Positions 8,128 through 12,595 of a DNA stretch of 12,595 nucleotides are shown here, one piece after another. The DNA lies in NCBI GenBank assembly GCA_028700355.1, contig JAQVSX010000004.1, positions 1-12,595 of the forward strand. Direction: 5' to 3'. Below the pieces are notes generated by a model. The model searched no databases, was not told the origin of the DNA, and saw nothing but the letters and a program-made list of their open reading frames with translations. The stretch is from Clostridia bacterium. Lineage in GTDB: Bacteria; Bacillota; Clostridia; Christensenellales; HGM11417. Both the position numbers and the translations under genes were made by a program. The number at the start of each line of letters is the position of its first letter. The stretch's first letter is position 1.

Positions 8128-8769
8128 TTAGTTCTTTACCTTTACGGCGGATATTACAGAAACTATGCTGCCCTTTGCCCCCGGCACTGCTCCCTTAACA
8201 AGAAGAACATTTTTCCCAGCATCTACCTTGACAACTTTAAGGTTTAATACAGTTGTCTTTTTGTCTCCGTAATGGCCCGGAAGCTTTTTGCCCGGCAATA
8301 CTCTCGCAGGTGTCGATGTGCTACCCATAGAGCCGGCTGTCCTAACATTAGGCCCCGTGCCGTGAGATTCTTTCAATCTGTGCTGATTCCACCTTTTTAT
8401 TGCGCCTGAAAAGCCGTGTCCCTTTGATATTCCCGTAATATCGACTATGTCGCCTTCGGTAAATATGTCGCAGTTTATCTTATTACCCGTTTCGTAACTG
8501 CCGGCATCAATAAGCTTAAATTCTTGCAGCTTGCGTACGGGAAGTTTAAGTCCCCCCTTTTTGCAATGACCTATATTAGGTTTGTTGGATAACCTTTCGG
8601 GTATAACATCATAACCCAACTGAACGGCACTGTATCCGTCCTTTTCCTGATTTTTAACTTGTACTACATGACAAGGTCCCGCCTGTATTACAGTAACGGG
8701 TATAACTGTACCGTCTTCGGTAAAAACCTGACTCATTCCCAGTTTTTTTCCTATGATTGCTTTATTCAT
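8128..8769 (-). CDS. rplC: 50S ribosomal protein L3 (uL3)
   Basis: uL3 initiates 50S assembly and extends a loop towards the peptidyl-transferase centre. The start MNKAIIGKKLGMSQVFTEDG, the segment DITGISKGHGFSGAIKRW, the loop SHGTGPNVRTAGSMGS and RVLPGKKLPGHYGDKKTTVLNL all fit the family in order. Length is 213 residues, as expected. An AGAGGTGA site precedes the ATG, 20 nt after rpsJ. It is the second gene of the S10 operon as usual. Confidence 0.98.
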   Translation of the reverse strand: MNKAIIGKKLGMSQVFTEDGTVIPVTVIQAGPCHVVQVKNQEKDGYSAVQLGYDVIPERLSNKPNIGHCKKGGLKLPVRKLQEFKLIDAGSYETGNKINCDIFTEGDIVDITGISKGHGFSGAIKRWNQHRLKESHGTGPNVRTAGSMGSTSTPARVLPGKKLPGHYGDKKTTVLNLKVVKVDAGKNVLLVKGAVPGAKGSIVSVISAVKVKN

Positions 8770-8789
8770 TGATAAAGTTCACCTCTTAA

Positions 8790-9098
8790 TTATAATTTTA
8801 TTTTAATGTCAACGCCTGCGGGTAAGTCAAGTTTCATTAAACTGTCAACCGTCTTTGCGTTAGGACTGTATATATCTATAAGCCTTTTATGTGTCTTTAA
8901 CTCAAACTGCTCACGGGAGTCTTTGTGCTTATGCGGAGAACGCAGTATTGTTATAACCTCTCTCTCTGTGGGAAGAGGTATAGGTCCGCATACTTTTGTG
9001 CCGTGCTTTTTTACTACATCTACAATGCGTTCGGCAGACTGGTCCAATAAATTATGGTCGTATGCCCTTAATCTGATTCTGATTTTTTGGCTTGTCAT
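8790..9098 (-). CDS. rpsJ: 30S ribosomal protein S10 (uS10, NusE)
   Basis: This is the first gene of the ribosomal operon. The 102-residue product is part of the 30S head and, as NusE, bridges NusG/NusB and the ribosome during antitermination. The opening [23 protein letters not shown], then [20 protein letters not shown] (about 37-56) and [19 protein letters not shown] are diagnostic. AGGAGGGC at 9107-9114 is the ribosome binding site. It is preceded by a leader of about 190 nt and a good promoter. In many Bacillota tuf lies directly upstream; here the upstream gene is a dehydrogenase. Confidence 0.98.
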   Translation of the reverse strand: MTSQKIRIRLRAYDHNLLDQSAERIVDVVKKHGTKVCGPIPLPTEREVITILRSPHKHKDSREQFELKTHKRLIDIYSPNAKTVDSLMKLDLPAGVDIKIKL

Positions 9099-9292
9099 TA
9101 TAATAGCCCTCCTTTTTGTTAAACCAACCCTGTTACCTTAGTATACCTATCCGTGTGTGTCGTAAATAAAAAATAAATAAAAGCCGTCTTTTTGTTTTGG
9201 ATTGGCGCCAAATTATTATTTGGCTTCGGTCTGCAAAAACTATCCCTGAAAGCTAAGGGTAACCTCCTGCTTCATCCCGAAATAGACAGCTT
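9099..9292 (-). promoter_or_regulatory. Structured 5' leader of the S10-spc operon (candidate autoregulatory region)
   Basis: This leader runs from the inferred start point near 9292 to the rpsJ ATG. On the minus strand GTTACCCTTAG (9263-9253) can pair with CTAAGGTAAC (9141-9132) as ten base pairs with one bulged base, closing a domain of about 110 nt. The first arm can instead form a local CCCT/AGGG hairpin. Inside lies a perfect 7-bp hairpin GCCAAAT-AATA-ATTTGGC (9224-9207). After it, GGCTT (about 9185-9181) followed by a U-rich run could pair with AAGCC just upstream (about 9228-9222), a terminator-like option. An AGGAGG (about 9268-9263) with no start codon at proper spacing also occurs. 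Pairings are seen in the sequence; regulation is inference. Confidence 0.5.
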
Positions 9293-9298
9293 TTCTAT

Positions 9299-9326
9299 TT
9301 TATACTAAATGATAACCTTGCGTCAA
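9299..9326 (-). promoter_or_regulatory. Sigma-A-type promoter of the rpsJ operon
   Basis: On the minus strand TTGACG (9326-9321) and TATAAA (9304-9299) are separated by 16 nt, each one base from consensus. The predicted start is near 9292, giving a leader of about 190 nt before rpsJ. No other promoter this good was seen further into the operon. Confidence 0.75.
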
Positions 9327-9417
9327 GCGTTTTAAAGTATTTTTTTGCAGTAATACTTCTTTTTTTTCAAATTTTTTAAATAATTTGCCGAAATGCCGTT
9401 TTTACAGCTAAAAAACA

Positions 9418-10275
9418 TCAGTCATTTAAATATGCGCTCAATATTTTTTTGGTTTCTTCATACAACAAACTGCATTTTGAAGGGTTTTGTGAAAACTTTG
9501 AAGGATTTTTGGGTTTGCATAAATAATAATAATGATAAGGCAGGCTGCTTATTGGCTGCTTTGCCAAAAAAACTGCCGTGCTTGCGCCCTCTTCAACGGT
9601 AATTCCCGCCCGTTTGCGCATTGACCAGAATATCGAGTCTATTCCCTTGCTGGATTTTTGTACTATATATGTGTTGACCAAACCGGGGTCGGCTATATAT
9701 ACCCTGAAATTATCTGCACAGTATCTGCTGTTTAACTCCTGCGTCATCATAGTAAGTTTCAATTTAGATTTGCGGTAAGCAAAGTAACCAAAATAAAAAC
9801 CTTTATAGGTAAATTTTGTACAGTTTACAGTTGCTTTATAGTGAGAACGAGAACCTGTATTAATTATTTTACCCTGCTCTGATTTTTTAAGCTGCGGCAT
9901 AAATAAATGGCTTAGCAAAAACGGCGCAAGGTAATTTACTGCCTCGGTTTTTTCAAAGCCTTCTTCTGTAATTGTCTTTTTAGAAACATAGCAGCCTGCG
10001 TTATTAATCAGCAGAGTCAGACTCCCGCGCGACTGCTCAATATATGCTGTTATATCTTTGTAAAGCTGCCTGGCATTTTTCATCAGAGATAAATCCGCAA
10101 TAAAATATTTTACATTTTCGCCGTAGCTTTTCTTTAAACTTTCTTCGACCATTTTTGTTTTGTCAATATTTCTTCCCGTTCCTATAACAAAAAAACCCTC
10201 TTTTAAAAGCCCTTTTGCCGCTTCCAAACCAATTCCGTCTGTTGCTCCCGTTATAACCGCTATACTCTTGTTCAT
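9418..10275 (-). CDS. Short-chain dehydrogenase/reductase (retinol-dehydrogenase-like SDR)
   Basis: This 285-residue NAD(P)-dependent oxidoreductase is of the classical SDR fold and probably cytosolic. The Rossmann glycine motif TGATDGIG is at 9-16, GRN at 34-36 suggests room for NADP, ADL at 60-62, NNAG at 91-94 and VNYL at 113-116 are present, the catalytic serine lies in GSRS (about 142-144) and the catalytic pair Y167/K171 is in YRKSK. DPGLVNT follows at 196-202. The overall pattern (GFEKTEAVNYLAPFLL, and an inserted segment between Ser and Tyr) resembles retinol-dehydrogenase/WWOX-like SDRs; the natural substrate cannot be told. GGAGG at 10285-10289 supports the ATG at 10275. It is monocistronic, with its own promoter, and ends about 90 nt before the rpsJ promoter; read-through into the ribosomal operon is possible because no clear terminator follows. 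Confidence 0.93.
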   Translation of the reverse strand: MNKSIAVITGATDGIGLEAAKGLLKEGFFVIGTGRNIDKTKMVEESLKKSYGENVKYFIADLSLMKNARQLYKDITAYIEQSRGSLTLLINNAGCYVSKKTITEEGFEKTEAVNYLAPFLLSHLFMPQLKKSEQGKIINTGSRSHYKATVNCTKFTYKGFYFGYFAYRKSKLKLTMMTQELNSRYCADNFRVYIADPGLVNTYIVQKSSKGIDSIFWSMRKRAGITVEEGASTAVFLAKQPISSLPYHYYYLCKPKNPSKFSQNPSKCSLLYEETKKILSAYLND

Positions 10276-10322
10276 AAATATAATCCTCCATAATTATAAA
10301 ATCTATTGATGCAGCTTACATA

Positions 10323-10351
10323 ATTATAATAAATTTAATAGTTAATATCAA
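10323..10351 (-). promoter_or_regulatory. Sigma-A-type promoter of the SDR gene
   Basis: On the minus strand TTGATA (10351-10346) and a perfect TATAAT (10328-10323) are separated by 17 nt. This gives a short leader of about 40 nt before the ATG at 10275. It is divergent from the glycosyltransferase promoter, and the two overlap. Confidence 0.7.
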
Positions 10352-10358
10352 CTTTATA

Positions 10359-10387
10359 TTAATAATTATTAAAAAATATGTTATAAT
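10359..10387 (+). promoter_or_regulatory. Candidate promoter of the glycosyltransferase gene
   Basis: TTAATA (10359-10364), a 17-nt spacer and TATAAT (10382-10387) preceded by TG at 10379-10380 form an extended -10 promoter. The expected start, about 10393, coincides with the left end of the first foldback repeat. The region is very A/T-rich, so chance matches are likely. Confidence 0.5.
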
Positions 10388-10391
10388 TATT

Positions 10392-10578
10392 AGGGAAGCT
10401 CTAAATAGCCCCTTCGATAAATTTCGGATAGATTTTTGAGCAGAAAATTGCCGTTAGACGAAGCTGATAGCAGCGCTATTAGCGAGGAAATAAGGCGGTT
10501 TTAAGCCAAAAAGATGCCGAAATTTACGAATAAACGACAATTATAAAATTATATTCAGTGGCTATTTAGAGATACCCT
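10392..10578 (+). mobile_element. MITE-like foldback repeat, copy 1 (187 bp)
   Basis: The element runs from AGGGAAGCTCTAAATAGCCC to its near inverted copy GGCTATTTAGAGATACCCT; the 21-bp terminal inverted repeats match at 18 positions. The interior is also self-complementary: TTCGATAAATTTCGG pairs with CCGAAATTTACGAA, and GCTGATAGC with GCTATTAGC around a 3-nt loop near the middle, so the whole unit folds into one long imperfect hairpin with an asymmetric bulge on the right arm. It is flanked by ATT on both sides (or TA if the element starts at GGG), consistent with a short target duplication. There is no coding capacity. It lies between the promoter and the ribosome binding site of the glycosyltransferase gene. 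Confidence 0.8.
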
Positions 10579-10611
10579 ATTAATATATATATCGTAAAGG
10601 AGAGGTCTTAA

Positions 10612-11574
10612 TTGAAGTTAGTTTCTGTAATTGTGCCTATGTATAACGAAGCCGAAATGGCAGACACCTTTTTAACTACTATTAGCGGAATAACGCAAAG
10701 CATTAAAAAAACAAAAAAACATATCGACTTTGAAATAATTGCGGTAAATGACGGCAGCAGCGACGCAACCTACGATATTTTAAAAAAGTGGTACGATAGC
10801 AGCGATAATCTGGCTTTATTATCTCTTTCAAGGAATTTCGGTCAAGAGGCGGCTATTTTTGCCGCTCTTGAAAAGGCAAAGGGAGATGCCGCAATCATTA
10901 TAGACTGCGATATGCAGGACCCGCCCCAAGCTATTTTTCAAATGATTGAAAAATGGGAGGAGGGTGCCGATGTTGTAAATGCGCAGCGCAAAAAACGAAG
11001 CAGCGACGGCAGATTTAAAAGAAAATCCGCAGGCTGTTATTATAAGCTTTTGAATAAGCTGTCAGACAAAGTGCATTATCCGCATAATGTAAATAATTTC
11101 AGACTGCTGTCTAGGCGGGTTTTAGATGTTGTGCTTTCTATGCCCGAAAAGAATAAATTTTTAAGGGGGCTTATCCCCTATGCGGGTTTTAAAACCGAAA
11201 CCGTTGAAATTGTCCGACAAAAAAGACAAAAGGGAAAAAGCAAATATGATATTAAAGCTATGGTTCGGCTTGGCTTTAACGGGATAGCTTCCACCACAAC
11301 CAAGCCTCTTATATGGGCTGCGTATGCGGGGATAATGCTATGTTTGCTTGCACTGCTAGGCACGGTTGCGCTGATTACACTTTTCAGCTTTGGCATTTTA
11401 GCCGATTATACGCTGTGGGGGGTAATTTGCGGTTTAGGTTTTTTCAGCGGCATAATTTTACTGTTTTTGGGCATAATGGGTTTTTATATAGGAAAAGCCT
11501 TTGAAGAAATAAAGGCAAGACCGCTAAGCATAACGGCGGAGTACCTGCCTGTAAAAAAAATCAGCTACGATTAA
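10612..11574 (+). CDS. GT2-family polyprenyl-phosphate glycosyltransferase (GtrB/DPM1-like), membrane-anchored
   Basis: This 320-residue enzyme is predicted to move a sugar from a nucleotide sugar to a polyprenyl (undecaprenyl) phosphate on the cytoplasmic face of the membrane. The GT-A domain shows SVIVPMYNE at 5-13, NDGSSD at 46-51, SLSRNFGQEAA at 71-81 and the metal-binding DCDMQDPP at 98-105. NNFRLLSRR (161-169) corresponds to the DFRL motif of the family but has Asn in place of Asp. The segment KGKSKYDIKAMVRLGFNGI is the amphipathic interface region, followed by two membrane helices at about 233-260 and 269-294. The start is TTG at 10612, chosen because AAAGGAGAGG at 10596-10605 is well placed and the core begins directly after it. 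Related enzymes decorate teichoic acids, O-antigen or lipid A; the sugar and acceptor here are unknown. It stands alone, bracketed by two MITE-like repeats. Confidence 0.92.
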   Translation: MKLVSVIVPMYNEAEMADTFLTTISGITQSIKKTKKHIDFEIIAVNDGSSDATYDILKKWYDSSDNLALLSLSRNFGQEAAIFAALEKAKGDAAIIIDCDMQDPPQAIFQMIEKWEEGADVVNAQRKKRSSDGRFKRKSAGCYYKLLNKLSDKVHYPHNVNNFRLLSRRVLDVVLSMPEKNKFLRGLIPYAGFKTETVEIVRQKRQKGKSKYDIKAMVRLGFNGIASTTTKPLIWAAYAGIMLCLLALLGTVALITLFSFGILADYTLWGVICGLGFFSGIILLFLGIMGFYIGKAFEEIKARPLSITAEYLPVKKISYD

Positions 11575-11579
11575 CAACT

Positions 11580-11609
11580 ATAAAGGCTGCCCCACGGAGC
11601 AGCCTTTAT
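11580..11609 (+). terminator. Hairpin after the glycosyltransferase gene
   Basis: ATAAAGGCTGC and GCAGCCTTTAT form a perfect 11-bp stem with an 8-nt loop (CCCACGGA), 5 nt after the stop codon. The stem ends in A/T pairs that provide a short U-run, but no long U tract follows, so termination may be partial. It is the expected position and shape for a gene-end terminator. Confidence 0.6.
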
Positions 11610-11614
11610 CAATT

Positions 11615-11810
11615 AGGGAAGCTCTAAATAGCACCTTCGATAAATTTCGGATAGATTTTTGAGCAGAAAATTGCCGTTAGACGAAGCTGATAGCAGCGCT
11701 ATTAGCGAGGAAATAAGGCAGTTTTAAGCCAAAAAGATGCCGAAATTTGCGAATAAACGATAATTAATTTTTTAGTAAAATTATATTCAGGGGCTATTTA
11801 GAGATTCCCT
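11615..11810 (+). mobile_element. MITE-like foldback repeat, copy 2 (196 bp)
   Basis: This is a second copy in the same orientation as copy 1, differing by six substitutions and a 9-bp insertion (ATTTTTTAG) in the right arm. The terminal inverted repeats match at 19 of 21 positions. The flanks are again ATT on both sides (or TA/TA). It starts 5 nt after the hairpin that follows the glycosyltransferase gene and ends upstream of the Ppx/GppA gene. Near identity with conserved ends suggests fairly recent spread by a transposase acting in trans; none is encoded here. Confidence 0.8.
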
Positions 11811-11833
11811 ATTAATAATATTGAACTTAACCT

Positions 11834-11862
11834 TGCAGGCTTAACAGCTTGCATTTTTTTTT
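11834..11862 (+). terminator. Rho-independent terminator upstream of the Ppx/GppA gene
   Basis: TGCAGGC (11834-11840) pairs with GCTTGCA (11847-11853) as seven base pairs including one G-U, with loop TTAACA, directly followed by nine T residues. This is the clearest intrinsic terminator in the window and would insulate the phosphatase gene from glycosyltransferase and repeat transcription. Confidence 0.65.
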
Positions 11863-11876
11863 AAAGCATATATAAT
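11849..11876 (+). promoter_or_regulatory. Weak candidate promoter of the Ppx/GppA gene
   Basis: A perfect TATAAT lies at 11871-11876, about 48 nt before the start codon. The best -35 at normal spacing is TTGCAT (11849-11854, 16 nt), which matches consensus only in its TTG and is buried in the terminator stem. The -10 is convincing, the -35 is not. Confidence 0.35.
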
Positions 11877-11924
11877 TATATTGTAACATAAAAATTTTGG
11901 TGCATTGTTTAGGAGAGCTAATAT

Positions 11925-12595
11925 TTGGATACAATATTTTGTATAGATATAGGTTCTAATTCCGTAAGGGCGGCTTTGGTTAAATGCGGCACTGCGCAAT
12001 ATAAATTGAGTAAGGTAACAAAGCTGTCTGAAGGGCTTTCAAATAGCGGCGCTTTGTGTGGCGAGGCTATGCAGCGCACGCTTGGCGCTATAAAAGAGTA
12101 TGCTTTGGCGGCACAAAGCCTTGGCATAAAACCTTACATTTTTGGCACAGAGGCGCTTAGGAGTGCAAGCAATGGCAGAGAATTTGCCGATTTGGTTGAG
12201 CAAAGCATCGGCGCAAGCGTAAAAGTACTATCGCCTTTTGAGGAGGCTCAGGCTGGTTTTTTGGGTGCGGTGCATAGCCTAAAAGACGGCGAGTATACCG
12301 TAATAGATTTAGGCGGAGCAAGTACGGAAATTGTTAAGGGAAGATGTAAAAATATTGATAAGTTTATAAGCCTGCCGATAGGCGTTGTCATGTTATATGA
12401 CAAATGCTCAAGGGATAAAAAACTGCTTGACAGCATAACCGATAATATACTTGACGGGCTTAAATTTGGTTTAAGCGGTAAATGTATTTTAATAGGCGGC
12501 ACTGCGCTGTCGCTCGCGGCAATTGATTTAAATTTAACTAAGTATCAGCCTAAAAGTGTAAACCGTCATATTCTTACGCTTAAAAGGCTTGAAGA
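11925..12595 (+). CDS. Ppx/GppA-family phosphatase (exopolyphosphatase / pppGpp phosphohydrolase), N-terminal part
   Basis: The frame starts at TTG 11925 with AGGAGAG at 11911-11917 and stays open for 223 codons to the right edge. It belongs to the ASKHA (actin/hexokinase-like) phosphatases that release phosphate from polyphosphate or convert pppGpp to ppGpp. Visible motifs are the phosphate-1 loop IDIGSNSVR (7-15), GTEALRSASN (74-83), the EEAQAGFLG segment with the presumed catalytic glutamate (106-114), the phosphate-2 loop DLGGASTEI (128-136) and LIGGTALSLAA (189-199). The usual GGGSTE is GGASTE here, a mild change. The second actin-like lobe is nearly complete; any C-terminal HD-like domain lies outside the window. 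Family assignment is firm, the choice between Ppx and GppA activity is not possible from this part. Confidence 0.88.
   Translation, partial: MDTIFCIDIGSNSVRAALVKCGTAQYKLSKVTKLSEGLSNSGALCGEAMQRTLGAIKEYALAAQSLGIKPYIFGTEALRSASNGREFADLVEQSIGASVKVLSPFEEAQAGFLGAVHSLKDGEYTVIDLGGASTEIVKGRCKNIDKFISLPIGVVMLYDKCSRDKKLLDSITDNILDGLKFGLSGKCILIGGTALSLAAIDLNLTKYQPKSVNRHILTLKRLE

Noticed and set aside
9335..9358. Hairpin AAGTATT/AATACTT as a terminator for the SDR gene
   Set aside because: On the minus strand no U tract follows it. On the plus strand a T run follows, but there is no plus-strand gene to terminate. The stem is weak and A/T-only apart from one pair.
10392..11810. Composite transposon carrying the glycosyltransferase
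   Set aside because: No transposase is present, the repeats are in direct orientation, and each copy has its own matching short flanks, so independent insertions explain the pattern as well.
12248..12502. Open frame of 84 codons on the minus strand
   Set aside because: It lies fully inside the Ppx/GppA gene, whose motifs are clear, and has no recognisable protein features.

Overview
The left three quarters of the window (1-9326) hold the S10-spc ribosomal protein supercluster on the minus strand. The order is the classical bacterial one: rpsJ, rplC, rplD, rplW, rplB, rpsS, rplV, rpsC, rplP, rpmC, rpsQ, rplN, rplX, rplE, rpsN, rpsH, rplF, rplR, rpsE, then the N-terminus of one more gene (probably rpmD) cut by the left edge. 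All genes are intact, tightly packed and preceded by strong AGGAGG-type ribosome binding sites; three junctions are TAATG stop/start overlaps and rplV overlaps rpsC by 17 nt. A good sigma-A-like promoter lies upstream of rpsJ (9299-9326), followed by a leader of about 190 nt with mutually exclusive pairings.

The right quarter is accessory in character. A minus-strand short-chain dehydrogenase/reductase (9418-10275) sits upstream of rpsJ, where many Bacillota carry tuf/fusA. A divergent plus-strand polyprenyl-phosphate-type GT2 glycosyltransferase (10612-11574) and a Ppx/GppA-family phosphatase (from 11925, cut by the right edge) follow. The glycosyltransferase is bracketed by two 97%-identical, 187/196-bp foldback repeats with about 21-bp terminal inverted repeats. 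They look like non-autonomous MITEs, and no transposase is present in the window.

The organism is most likely a low-to-moderate GC member of the Bacillota (Clostridia-like). The reasons are strong Shine-Dalgarno sites, sigma-A promoters, TTG/GTG starts, the four-cysteine (type Z) S14 and uL3/uL4/uL22 sequences of Firmicute type. Genus cannot be read from this window.

Two points stand out in the otherwise conserved operon. The L24 protein carries a disordered Lys/Ala/Thr-rich C-terminal tail of about 93 residues and a rearranged cysteine cluster. The gene after rpsE begins with at least 90 residues of Lys/Thr/Ala sequence in which lysine recurs every fifth residue from K18 to K68. Other points of interest are the rpsJ leader and a foldback repeat that fills the 5' untranslated region of the glycosyltransferase gene.
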